This document shows positions 1 to 56,130 of a stretch of 64,000 nucleotides of DNA, piece by piece; position 1 is the first letter of the stretch; each line of letters starts with the position of its first letter. A model generated the notes under the pieces. It was not told the origin of the DNA. It saw only the letters and a list, made by a program, of their open reading frames with translations, and did not search any database. The stretch is from Chaunax sp. Z400. Lineage: Eukaryota; Chordata; Actinopteri; Lophiiformes; Chaunacidae. The position numbers and the translations under genes were made by a program. The stretch covers positions 11,263,501-11,327,500 of the forward strand of contig CM075188.1 of assembly GCA_037577475.1 (NCBI GenBank), in the 5' to 3' direction.

Positions 1-1639
1 GTCATTTAGAAGTCTTTTTTTGTGACAGATTATAAAACTCTTCATGAAATGTTACATGTGTCTGAAGTAGTCATATTATATGTATAGAATTTCAACAGAG
101 CTAGGGAGAGAAAACCGCTGCCTCTTTATGCTTCAGCTAAGCTTCAGGAGGGTAATCCCTCTCAGAATAGCAGTATGTTGAAAGTGCCAGGATGTTTGAC
201 ATCTTACTAGATTTGAATTAAACAAATCTAGGAAGCGTTTTCCAGGAAGTAGCATAATATTTTATGAACAAGCTTTGAGTGTGTTCTTGAATGCTGGGCA
301 AAATAACATTATGACGGTGAAAGTTAGTTCCAGTTTCTCTGATGATTGCTTACTCTGTTGAAATTCTCATCTCACAATGTATAAGTGATGTGGTTATTTT
401 CAAATAGTTGACCTTGTTGAACTGAGCATTTGATGCCAGTTGGACAGCTGTTGGAGAGGATAGCAGAGAAACGTGTCTGACGACAGGAGCGTGCGGTAAA
501 CGTGTGAAGAACTGGGTCAGTGAGTTTCAGTATAAAAGATGAACAAGTGACTAAGGATGGGGGAAGGGTGTGTGAAGTGGTGACTGAGTGATTGACTGAG
601 TTAGAGAGAGAGTATACACAATAGGTTGGCTCCTGGCCATGTATTCCCCTCCCCCCTTCACTGTCACCCTCTCCAGTGTCTCCAGCGGACCTCCGCTCTG
701 CTCCGCTTGTGACTCTGGTGCCGGCAGCTGGGAGGGAGGGGAGAGCTGAGGCCCAGGCTGTGCTGATCCGGCTAGGCCATAGGCCTCGTCTCAGAGGTAG
801 GGGAGGGGTGAGGCCCTGTCTGGGTGGTAAACTTGGCATAAACTTGAAGCCCTGAAGCCTCTTAGTCGACAGTGGTCTGAACAATGATATAACTAAAGTG
901 AATGTTTGCATGCACAACTCCACATTATGACCCAAACCTCTACCTCTCACACACTGTTATATTTCACAATCCCTAACTTGCCTCATCCTCCCGCCGGTTC
1001 TCCTTGCCACACAGTCTTACATTTTTTAACGCGCCAACGCTCAGGACCTGACAGGATCCCCGCTGTGATAGAGGCAGATTTATTCTTCCACCACACGCTG
1101 TAAAATTAATACCTCCCCCAACGTCTTATCTCCACCCCTCTCCTGATTGATGCATATGTAGCTTGCCATTTGTCGCCTTTGTTCTCTTTGGTCCTCAGGA
1201 AAAGCCGCATAACATTTTGAGACTTTGAGGCTTTTCCTCTCATTGTAAAAAATAAAACAAGAAGCAGTTAAGTTTCTCATTGTTTGTGTGCCGTTTGTGA
1301 ACGTCTTTGGTGTGTCTGTTGGAAGGGAGAGAGCAGGATGTCTGTCTGTTGATGTTACCTTTCACTGGAGATAATGGCTTGTTGCGATACTCCCCTGCCG
1401 CCATTACTCCATTATTGATCTCCTGGTTCTTCTTGTGTGTCCTAGTGCACATTTGCACTACAACAGGCCTGATGAAATCATGATATGCTGCCATCTACTG
1501 GTGTAAGAAATAACTACATATTCATTGCAGTCGACGGTCACTGGCTTTCTAGACTGAAATAGAATAGTGTTCGATCTTGGCTAGATGATGAAAAACATTT
1601 TCAATATTGTTTTCTGTCTTTTCTTGTTTCTTCCCCTAG
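1..1639 (+). other. gatad2a: upstream intron of gatad2a, partial
   Basis: No exon recognised. The first gatad2a exon in the window begins after an acceptor at 1638-1639 in phase 2, so at least one coding exon lies to the left of the window and this stretch is most simply the intron between them. A purine/pyrimidine-rich, relatively GC-rich patch lies at 640-840. The open frames here lack exon-like splice sites and resemble no part of p66. Confidence 0.6.
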
Positions 1640-1763
1640 TGTCATTAAGAAAGAGCGGCAGCCACCATCGCCAGATGATGTGATAGTGTTATCAGACAAT
1701 GAGCCATCCAGTCCCCTCATGAATGGCCACTGCTTCACGAAGACTGACACAGATAAACTTATG
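1640..1763 (+). CDS. gatad2a: gatad2a exon A (acidic SDNEPSSP segment)
   Basis: Acceptor TTCCCCTAG ends at 1639 and donor GTAGGA begins at 1764. The exon starts with one base finishing an upstream codon and ends in phase 0. It encodes 41 residues including PPSPDDVIVLSDNEPSSP, a hallmark stretch of vertebrate p66 proteins just before the coiled coil. Confidence 0.93.
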
Positions 1764-4700
1764 GTAGGAAAACAACTTTTTTGCACAATACAAACTTACC
1801 TTGGCCGTCGGCTTCATTCTCAAAAAATTTTTTTTAGTGTAGTCATGTAGTGACATACATATTTATCTCTGCTAAGCCTCCTTTTTGTCTGATTTGGTGT
1901 AAACAGAGGAGTTCTCCTGAGGAGAGGGAGCGCTTTATCAAACAGCTGAAGGAGGAACTGAGACTCCAAGAGGCCAAGCTGGTACTGCTTAAGAAGCTGC
2001 GGCAGAGCCAGATTCAGAAGGAGAGCACAGTACAGAAGGTAATAACTCCAGATGAGTGTTGATTGTTAATCATGTTTCTTTGGAGAATATCAATTCATCA
2101 GGAATGGAAGATGGAAAGTGTTAAAAACATTCTCAGTTTTTTTTAAACCCACTACAACTATTTATCATCAAGGTTCTAGTTTTAATTTCTTGTTGTTTTC
2201 TAATTGACACCATGGAGACTTTTAAATGTCTCTGCATATTCATGCCTTCAACAAATAACTTCATGGACTAATACTATACCCTGTTATTTTCTAGGCGACT
2301 GGCTCTGTGGCCACTCCTCCTCCTCTGGTGAGAGGTAGCATCACATCAAGCAAAGGACCCCTGCAGGTAGTTACTAGTTTTTAGAGCCACCTGCTGCAAA
2401 CCTGGGTTGTTGAATAACTACATTAGATCTCATTCAAAGCGGATACTGAGCAACACAGATGCTGGGCAGCTGAGGTTTCACATACATATACAAAATCAAA
2501 TGCAGTGGCTTTGTTGCCGACTTTAAACAGGCTTTACAGTATATTTGAATTCATGTGTTTACAGGTGACAGGTCGAAGCTCAGGCACAGTGATCCCCCCT
2601 CCCTTGGTGCGGGGTGGGCAACATGTCCCGTCCAAACACAGCTCTCAGATAGTCATGCCACCCCTGGTCAGAGGGGCCCAGGTTAGTGGTCAGAGACACT
2701 GTTTAGGTGCTTATTGCCATCACACTAGCCCACAATTGAAAAGTACTCATTTAAATAGCGTCTGGTTATTTTCCTATTTTTTGTTCACCTTGCTCGTTCC
2801 CTTCATGCATCTGTGATCACTGCCTCTGTGTGTGTGCTGCCATCAGCCTATTGCAATGACTCCCCAGCAGATAGCCAGTCTCCGTCAGCAGCAGCACAGT
2901 GGTTCAGGACCCCCTCCACTTTTGCTGGCTCCCAGGGCCTCTGTGCCCAACGTCCAGGTCCAGGGCCAGAGGATCATTCAGCAGGGACTCATTCGGGTGG
3001 CTAACGTGGCCAACAGCAATGTCATGGTCAACATCCCTCAGGTGAGGACACAATACATCAGCCAATATTGCACATTCATCTGGATTTTCATAGTAAGCAA
3101 CAACTTCTTCAGAGGTACTCTTCCACTGATGTGCTTCTTAGCTGTCATGTATATGGTCACACAAACAATTACATTCTCATGTGTGGTTTCTAAAGTGGTT
3201 GCTGTTGTGTTTGTGCCCAGGCCTCTCCAACCAACCTAAAGGGCTCTTCGGTGTCACCGAACTCTAGTATCAATGACTCCCCAGCTAGTCGGCAGGCAGC
3301 TGCTAAGCTTGCACTGCGTAAGCAACTGGAGAAGACGCTGCTGGAGATTCCCCCACCTAAACCGCCTGCTCCAGAATTCAACTTCCTGCCGTCAGCAGCC
3401 AATAATGAGTTCATCTACTTGCTGGGGTTGGAGGAGGTGGTGCAAAAACTTCTGGAGATGCATGGCAGGGGTGGGTAGATCTTTGCACAGAGCAACCTAG
3501 TTTGGTGATGTTGGAGTGCAGTTGTAGAATAAACATGTTTTTACGTCTGAATAAGCTCTCTGTTTATTTTTTTAAAAATATAGGTAATCTGGGCCCTGCT
3601 GCAGCCATGGCCGGCTCCATTCTCAAAGAGCCGTACACCTGCGCCCAGTGTAAGACGGACTTTACTTCCCGATGGAGAAAGGAGAAAGCTGGGACCATCC
3701 TCTGTGACCAATGTATGTCGTCCAATCAGAAGAAGGCCCTGAAGGCTGAGCACACTAGTCGGCTGAAGGCAGCCTTTGTTAAGGCACTCCAACAGGAGCA
3801 GGAGATTGAACAGCGTATCCTCCAGCAAGCTGCCTCCTCCTCTTCTTCCTCTAAAACCACCTCATCCTCCTCTTCTTCACTGTCCAAGAGTGAGATGCTT
3901 GTTTCCCAGCAGTACAAGCAGGTCAGGGCTGCCATGCAGCACAAACCTATGGCTGGCCACCACTCCACCATTAAGCAGGTGAGTACTGCCTTTAATTGTT
4001 TTGGTGAAGGACCAACACTGTGACTTTAAAAAACAACATTTCCAAGATCAGCGGCCAAAACATCTGCATGTTAATTTATACCTGTAGCAACATATCTCCC
4101 ATCACTGTCTCTTCCTACAGAGTCAGCTGTCACACAGTCTCCAATCTGCAGTGAGCTCTCGTGGTATGGCCCACTCATTCACCTCTGCTCAGCTGCAGAG
4201 TGCAGTGGCGGCAGCTGCGCTGGGCGGCAGGCCAGGAAAGCATGCTGCAGCACGACCGCTGCAGCAGGGGGCAAAGGTCAGCAGTGGCAGCAGCAGTAAC
4301 CAGGGCAACATGTCCGCCTGGAGGAAGCAGAGCAGCGGCAATACAGGTAGATAAATGTGAGAAGAGGTCAGGCTGGGAACATTTTTCTCAAGCTTTCTGC
4401 TCCTCTTTGTAGTAATTACTCTCTTCTGGACTTAGTGGACTCCTCTCTGCTGTCCCTCCTCAGTCTTTCTTCCCATTTCTTCAGGCTAGGCCTTTTAATT
4501 TTAGAATTACTTTTCAGTTTCCATTGTGTCATTGTCTTTTTTTTTGTCTCAGAACTTTAATAGGTGCAGTTTTCACTCATAGGGGACAAAATATTTAGAA
4601 ATTTTCACTCATCTTCATCTTGATCTTCTTCCTACACGAGTCAAAGTACTATGTATGTGTTTGATGTTTCAATCTCTAGTATATTGATCACTGATGTATT

Positions 4701-4847
4701 TATTTCCTGACAGGTGTGACTATGGCCTATGTGAACCCCAGTTTGTCTGCCCACAAGACCACCTCTGCTGTTGAGCGTCAACGAGAGTACCTGCTGGACA
4801 TGATTCCTTCCCGTTCTATCTCCCAGGCAGCAAACACATGGAAATAA
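1640..4847 (+). CDS. gatad2a: GATA zinc finger domain-containing protein 2A (p66-alpha), 3' part, nine exons
   Basis: Product is a nuclear scaffold subunit of the NuRD/MeCP1 deacetylase-remodelling complex; the family uses a coiled coil to bind MBD2/3 and a GATA-type finger region for histone and chromatin contacts (family knowledge). Seen here: nine exons with GT-AG borders that join in one frame to 547 residues and a stop at 4845-4847. Order: the acidic segment DDVIVLSDNEPSSP; coiled coil SPEERERFIKQLKEELRLQE; three PPLVRG motifs; PPPLLLAPRASVP; the SRQAAAKLALRKQLEKTLLE segment; a C-x2-C-x17-C-x2-C zinc finger; a serine-rich linker; and the C-terminus RQREYLLDMIPSRS ending in TWK. The TWK end and the neighbour yjefn3 favour 2A over 2B. 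Roughly 100 N-terminal residues expected from human GATAD2A (633 aa, recalled) lie upstream of the window. All introns are short, 113-367 bp. Confidence 0.95.
1907..2038 (+). CDS. gatad2a: gatad2a exon B (MBD-binding coiled coil)
   Basis: 44 codons, phase 0 at both ends, flanked by AAACAG and GTAATA. Encodes the conserved region 1 helix (ERFIKQLKEELRLQEAKLVL, then KKLRQSQIQKES). In the family this helix pairs with the MBD2/MBD3 coiled coil to anchor Mi-2/CHD4 to the deacetylase core. Confidence 0.95.
2295..2366 (+). CDS. gatad2a: gatad2a exon C (first PPLVRG motif)
   Basis: 24 codons, phase 0 to phase 0, acceptor TTTTCTAG and donor GTAGTT. Carries TPPPLVRG, the first of three PPLVRG motifs. 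Being an exact multiple of three, the exon could be skipped without a frameshift. Confidence 0.9.
2565..2681 (+). CDS. gatad2a: gatad2a exon D (second and third PPLVRG motifs)
   Basis: 39 codons, phase 0 at both ends. Encodes IPPPLVRGGQ and VMPPLVRGAQ separated by a short polar linker. The acceptor is TTTACAG before 2565 and the donor GTTAGT begins at 2682. Confidence 0.93.
2847..3041 (+). CDS. gatad2a: gatad2a exon E (LLLAPRASVP / GQRIIQQGLIRV)
   Basis: 65 codons, phase 0 at both ends. Encodes a Q-rich start (QQIASLRQQQ), then PPPLLLAPRASVP and GQRIIQQGLIRVANV, near-identical to vertebrate p66 proteins. Donor GTGAGG at 3042. Confidence 0.94.
3221..3470 (+). CDS. gatad2a: gatad2a exon F (SRQAAAKLALRKQLEK segment)
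   Basis: 83 codons plus one base (phase 1 end). Encodes SRQAAAKLALRKQLEKTLLE, then PPPKPPAPEFNFLPSAANNE and the IYLLGLEEVVQKLLEMHGR helix. Donor is GTGGGT at 3471. The phase-1 end matches the phase of the zinc-finger exon after a 113-bp intron. Confidence 0.94.
3584..3978 (+). CDS. gatad2a: gatad2a exon G (GATA-type zinc finger and serine tract)
   Basis: Largest coding exon (395 bp). The zinc finger has all four cysteines: CAQC, a 17-residue loop with DFTSRWRKEK, then CDQC. A long helix follows (RLKAAFVKALQQEQEIEQRI), then a low-complexity linker with runs of five and six serines separated by KTT, and the conserved QYKQVRAAMQHKP. Human p66 has Cys in the loop (DFTCRW, recalled) where this fish has Ser; it is not one of the four ligands. 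Confidence 0.95.
4121..4346 (+). CDS. gatad2a: gatad2a exon H (Ser/Ala/Gln-rich linker)
   Basis: 75 codons plus one base. Low-complexity sequence with SSRGMAHSFTSAQLQSA, an Ala/Gly patch, SSGSSSNQGN and the SAWRKQSSGNT end, which corresponds to the SNWKK segment before the p66 C-terminus. Acceptor TTCCTACAG ends at 4120; donor GTAGAT at 4347. Confidence 0.88.
4714..4847 (+). CDS. gatad2a: gatad2a terminal coding exon
   Basis: Two bases complete the split glycine codon, then 43 residues and TAA at 4845-4847. Encodes AYVNPSLSAHKTTSAVERQR and EYLLDMIPSRSIS, the conserved p66 C-terminal signature, ending NTWK. Acceptor TTCCTGACAG precedes it after a 367-bp intron, the longest in this part of the gene. 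Confidence 0.95.
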
Positions 4848-5815
4848 TGTAATCTTACTTCCTACTGACATCATAACTATTACCCCTCCTAATGTCAATA
4901 ACAGCCATTCTCATTATCATTCTAATCCGTTCTATGAACTCTGCCTCTGGCTGAAATGATGCAGAGGAGAACTAGCCAGATTTCTTTTGAGAGATACAGG
5001 CGTTCCTTCTCCTCTTCCTCAGATATTTCTGCTACCATCTTACCTACCTGAATCCTTCATCCCAAATAGGAGTTGTGCTGCGGCAGCATGGATTCTGGGA
5101 TTCTTCTGGGATGAATATGTCAAAAAGAATATGGGTACCCGTTTATGAGGGTTTGGATTTACATGGTCTTGTACAATTTGACAGACTTCTCCAGCGATGT
5201 TGACTCTCCCTCCCTGTGTATTGGTTGAACCTCCCAGTTTCACCAAGAGGGAAAAATCCATGAGCTCCGCTGCCTCTGGATCAGGCAGAGGAAAAAATAA
5301 GAATCACTATTATCATGACAAGATGCTCGCCTTACGTCCTACCCCTCTACAGTCTGTGCCAGTCAGACTCGGGTGAATAACATGGCTGAACAGAGCATAA
5401 CTGAAACTGAAGACCTCATCACAGCAACAGTGTTTGAGCTTCGAGGACCATCCATGAAATAACTGCTTGAGCTTTGCAAAAAGGAATAATGAAAAAGGAC
5501 TGTAAAAATGACGTATGTTCACACAGACTGCCTCTTCTCTCACAGCGTGTATAGTAGAGAAGTCAACGTGTGTTGGAGTATTTTGTATGGCTGAGTGTTA
5601 GGATTTTGTCTTTTCTTCTACAAGTCATATACTGTGTTTGGAATATTGTGCTCCCCGATACTTTGGAAGTGGCCTATTGTCGAGGTCTGGATTTACAGGC
5701 TAATGTTACTGTTGAGGTGGTTTTACATCTGATGGGTTCCATGTTGTGGCCTACTTTTAACTACTTTGTTTTTCTAAGATGAAGAAGAAGAATAAAGATC
5801 AAGGTTTCATCGACT
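4848..5815 (+). other. gatad2a: gatad2a 3' UTR (short form)
   Basis: Non-coding, with stops in all frames, directly after the stop codon. A canonical AATAAA at 5791-5796 followed by a GT-rich stretch at 5833-5845 makes a plausible end near 5815. Transcripts may extend to a second AATAAA near 7305; mammalian GATAD2A also has a long 3' UTR. The exact end cannot be fixed from sequence alone. Confidence 0.6.
5791..5796 (+). terminator. gatad2a: proximal poly(A) signal of gatad2a
   Basis: AATAAA about 945 bp after the stop codon, in the context GAAGAATAAAGATC, with a downstream GT-rich element (GTGTATGTGTTGAGG). Confidence 0.55.
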
Positions 5816-7304
5816 CATGTAAAGACACAAGAGTGTATGTGTTGAGGACTATTCTTATTGAATATTGTTAAAAACTTCCAAAGAACTAGTGGAGCCCAAA
5901 TGGAATCCCTTCTGCTAGAAGGTTTCTAGTTTATTTGAACCCTCTCTATAAACATGAATTCATGGTAAACTGAGGGGGTGTAAGGAATGTCATATTTTTG
6001 ACATTGTTTTGCTTTTAGTCATAGGTTGTGGTGCATTATTTTTCTTCTATAGACAAACTGTCTCTGGGTTTATTTATAGGGTCATGCTAGTAAAGCTATA
6101 TTCTTATGCCCTAAGTTTGAATTGATCTCCGCTTAAAAGAATTTGTTTCTCTTGTGTGTCCAGTGTCTCCCGCTAACCTTCCCATGTGGTCTGAGAGAAA
6201 CTGGACAGCTTTCAGAATGTAGTTATGCAAAAAACCTTATGGCAACAAATGACATGAACTTCTTAGTCTTTAACATTAAGTTGTGTATGATTTATGTCAG
6301 GTCCTTAAATCGAGCTAACTATGCCTTTCACACGAGCTCTAGTGCATTTTTATCAGGTCGCAGCAGCACAGGATAAGCTAGTGAAGTACAATATGTCCTA
6401 CATTAAACAGGTGAATCACTCATGGAGTTCTTTTTTATTAAAAATGAACTGTTTTCTTAAAATTCAGTCTCTGGGGTGGTCCAAACCTACTACTTAGCAA
6501 TGGCAAATCGTCACTAAATTAAACATTAAAAAAAAGAATGTTGAGCTATTAAATTTAACCAATTAAACATATGAAATGTTTATGCATATTTCAAAACGTG
6601 TGCTTTGCAATATTATTTTAAAAAACACAGAGGCTGACCACCCCAGGAGTTATTTTCTCAGTGTCTTCTATTTGTCCCATTTTTAATTGTTTTCACATTG
6701 AAAGAGTGATGATGATCATCTCATCACAATGTAATTACATACCTGGTGTCTTGCTGCCCTGTTGGATTTGGGTCCTATATCCAGAGTGCACTTTTTAACT
6801 CACTGATAATTGCCGGGCTCCATTTGAGAGATGGTACGCGGCACATTAGGTGTAGGTATCCTTCTATACTGGGATATCATTCACTGCACATCTGGGTTTC
6901 ATGTAGGATGGTGCTGTAATGCAGTATGAACATTTTGCTGATGGAAATACAAGCATACAAAATTTATTTTGAATCCCTAAAGATCTTGTTTTTCTGTCTC
7001 AAAAGTAGCCTCTAGACATCTTCCAGGTTGTCTGTACATTCCTGACAGGTAGAAAGTAGCAGTCTGCTTCTTGTGGATGCAAAATAAGCAATGTGGAATG
7101 AGCCCATCATTTTATGCCCGCAGTGTAACCCTGTGCTGTCCTGACTACTGCCTGCTGCTGCTGCTGTTCGACAACAATATCACCATTCCGTTTATTTGGG
7201 GTTGAAGCTCTGCTATTTGCAGTGCAGCCCCATTGGAGAAGAAAATGTATGAGAAATATGTTTTTTTTTTGTTTTGTTTTTTGTTTTTTTCTGCTCTATC
7301 AAAT

Positions 7305-7310
7305 AATAAA
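7305..7310 (+). terminator. gatad2a: possible distal poly(A) signal of gatad2a
   Basis: AATAAA in AATAATAAAACT, followed within 30 bp by a T/G-rich element (GGTTGTTTTGCTGG). If used, the 3' UTR would be about 2.5 kb. Confidence 0.4.
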
Positions 7311-7339
7311 ACTAATTTTAACCCCTTCTTCATGGTTGT

Positions 7340-9070
7340 TTTGCTGGTTTATTCATGATGTTTAAACACATCAGAGCTGCAACAATGTTTCCAGAAGATA
7401 AATCATAATCATTTTTCAAGCCAGAATAAAATTTCTCTCATTCCTGCTTCCTTTGTGAGGATGTGCAGTTTTTCTTTGTTTTATTGGGAACAGAGCATTT
7501 TTAGGGTTTGGACTGTTGGCTGGCAAGACGTTTGATAACGTCACCTAGGACTAAAAACTCCTTTCTCCTTAAAGCATAGATAAATTGTTCACTAACACTG
7601 GAGGTGCACACACACACACAGCCGGTTCTTTGTTGTGAAACTAATTATTGCATGGAATTTGAATGATTATTTTCACTGTTTCCACCCCCTGCAATATACA
7701 AGCATCCATCAGTGTACATAAAGTGGTATCTAGTAACACCACAGCGAAGTTAAAAAGGAAAGAAGGTAATTATGCACAAAAAAATGATTGATCTCAGTAA
7801 AAGGCACACTAAGAAAAAGAAATTCAAAATGTCTCCTCTCCCACTGGGATTTAGATCAAGGTACACAAACCATTAGGTTCTGCATTCAGACCTCTTTGTC
7901 TTATTTTTGTGCTTTGTGCTATAGAAAATGTTTTTTAAACATAGATTCACATTCATCAAATCTGTCTTAAAGCATTGTGACCACAGCCACATGTCTCCAA
8001 ATGAACAATTGGGACATAAAATAAGGACTGTGGAGTCTCTCCCCCCCCCCCCCCCCAATCTCTTACTTCGAAATGCTATTCTGAGAGATCTTTGAAGCAA
8101 GTATGGACAAGAGAAACTATTTCAGCAACTAATATTTCTTTCAATGATCAATTTGAGGAATTAATATGGACTAAAGGAAAAAAGGTCAACATATTCAATT
8201 TCAGCATTTTAAATTTGCAAACTGCTGTTGCCCTTAGCAAAGGCACACATTGTAAGTGGAACATGTTCACTGGGTTTACCTGGGTTTAGTGGGCAGCTGC
8301 CGCTAACGAAACAACACTGTTGTAACATTCTCCAGTCTGTTCCCTTTTTCTGTCATAACGTCTCAGTCCTTCAGACCTTCTCGTCTGCAACTGTATGACT
8401 GAAATGTGTGACCTCTAGGTGGCAGAATATACCAACATTCCATAGCACTTCTATGCACTGACAGGACAGAATAAAAAATTTCTTCATGGGTATATCTCAG
8501 TAATATAGGATAACGTTATCGTAACGTTTGATAAGGCCGTCGCCTTCACTCTGTTAGTTTAAGGAGGTGACCATGAACTCTGTAGTCAGAGCGAACTGGA
8601 GGGAGGGAGAGGAGAGACCTTTACAGAAGAAAGCCAGCTATTGTTTATCACCACGACCCACTTACGAGCTCCATTCCTTGGCAGCCACAGGTTCTCCCTG
8701 TGTTACTACCATACATATCCTTTCTTTGTGTGTTACGCCGTGTATTTACATTTCAATGAGGGTTTTTTTTTTTTTATTCTCTCATGTTTGCCCTAAATAC
8801 ATATGATCAAATCTGAATGCATCAAAGTCCTTTCAGGGTTCATTCATTATCACTGAGAGCTACACTGTGTGCTTCGTATAACCCACTCAGGGAGTGCAGT
8901 GCTTATCTAAGCTGTAGGACTGGGCTTCATTTATCTCCCACCATCATGTGAAGGGTGTTCATGTTGGTGAGTCAGTGAGCGTTTGACTGTTTCCTCACTC
9001 TGAGGCTCGCTCTAGATTCCTTTCCCACTAAGGACTATGCATGTATGTGTGTGCATCCGTGTTTGTGTGA
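7340..9070. other. intergenic region between gatad2a and yjefn3
   Basis: No coding exon recognised. It holds a 16-base C run at 8041-8056, a 12-bp palindrome GATAACGTTATC at 8509-8520 and a T run at 8762-8775. Human TSSK6 and NDUFA13, which lie between these genes in mammals (recalled), are not detectable here. Confidence 0.6.
8041..8056. repeat. poly-C tract (16 C)
   Basis: Uninterrupted run of 16 C. Length in an assembly may be unreliable. Confidence 0.95.
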
Positions 9071-9077
9071 GTTTCAT

Positions 9078-9350
9078 GGAGGGAGGGGAGGCTGCATCCT
9101 GGATGACAGAACAACTATGATTGCAGGAAGCCTGAGCCAATCAGCCGCCGAGCGACATGGCTCCCGAGTCTTAATTGGCTGGTTTTCCCAGCGAGTGCAG
9201 CTGACACACAGAGCCAGCTGGTTTTTTAAGAGAATGAGCCAGGGACTCACTGGGAGAGAGACAGAGAGGAGAGGTAGTGATAGAGAGGCAAGATTCAGAG
9301 TGTGTGAGTAGCAGCCAGTAATTACCTTCCAGTCTCTGAACCAATCAAGA
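9078..9350 (+). promoter_or_regulatory. yjefn3: putative yjefn3 core promoter with three CCAAT boxes
   Basis: A cluster upstream of the yjefn3 start: a G-rich GGAGGGAGGGGAGG at 9078-9091, CCAAT at 9137-9141, an inverted CCAAT (ATTGG) at 9174-9178, a weak TATA-like TTTTTTAAG at 9222-9230 and a further CCAATCA at 9341-9347. A start of transcription near 9250 would give a 5' UTR of about 300 bases. Inferred from motifs only; no transcript evidence. Confidence 0.4.
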
Positions 9351-9545
9351 GCCACCCAGAGAGAGAGATACAGAGGGTGGCAGCCCATTTAGATTCTCAG
9401 TCACTTCCTAGGCAAAGAGCTAGACAGCCTGTTTATTGAATCAGAGTCCCAAAAAAAAGGGGAAAGGAAGTGTTTTCTTTGGAGTGGCACAGCTCATCCT
9501 TTCTCATATTTGCTGAATCGTGTTGGGTGAAAACAGGCGGACAAG

Positions 9546-55560
<46,015 letters not shown>

Positions 55561-56130
55561 CACATGGGGAAAAATCAGAGCCAGTGTGGCCACTCCTCAT
55601 TTTCAGAAAACAATTCTCTTGTTTTGTATTTTATAGATTGTTATTGTGATTGAATGTTATCAGTTGTGTAGATCAGGCTGTTCCTTATGTGCTGTGGAGC
55701 TACAGTAGAAGGATAATATGTAGAAACTGTGGTCATGTCTTTATAGGGAATGGCATTATTGTCTGGCTAATTATAAAAGCTGTAGCATTACACTGTTTTC
55801 TGATTCCTTTGCAAAAGAGAAACATTTCTCTTCTACAATTGACAGAAAAAAAACACATACATTTTCTATGACACTGAAATGTTTTTATTTTCTCCTTCAA
55901 AACCTTTTAAATGTTATGATTCGATTACCTTTTTGGTCTTATAATTTAATGTTCCAATGAAGTGTGCTGCTGAGATTTTAGTATAAGCAAATTTAATGGT
56001 CTGTTGTGTTTTTGGTTTGATTGATTGGTCTGTGTTTTTACATGACTATTATTTCAGTTGATTTATAAACTTTTACAAAGGCTCAGACAGTTGCTGTTGT
56101 CTAATAAAACCTGTATTTTAAAAATGATTG
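55561..56130 (+). other. yjefn3: yjefn3 3' UTR
   Basis: AT-rich, non-coding. Ends shortly after the AATAAA at 56103-56108; a T/G-rich downstream element follows at 56130-56165. Length about 570 bases. Confidence 0.75.
56103..56108 (+). terminator. yjefn3: yjefn3 poly(A) signal
   Basis: AATAAA in CTAATAAAACCTG, followed by GTTTCTTGGTTTTTTGTTC and TTTGTTGTTTG. Confidence 0.75.

Noticed and set aside
372..950. 192-residue minus-strand open frame
   Set aside because: No family resemblance, no splice or promoter support, lies in a gatad2a intron, and its composition reflects a GC-rich purine/pyrimidine patch.
3541..3828. Minus-strand frames overlapping the zinc-finger exon of gatad2a
   Set aside because: Shadows of the conserved + strand exon.
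9045..9311. 88-residue open frame upstream of yjefn3
   Set aside because: Overlaps the inferred promoter; purine-rich low complexity; at most a 25-residue upstream frame from 9234 could be in the leader, which cannot be shown.
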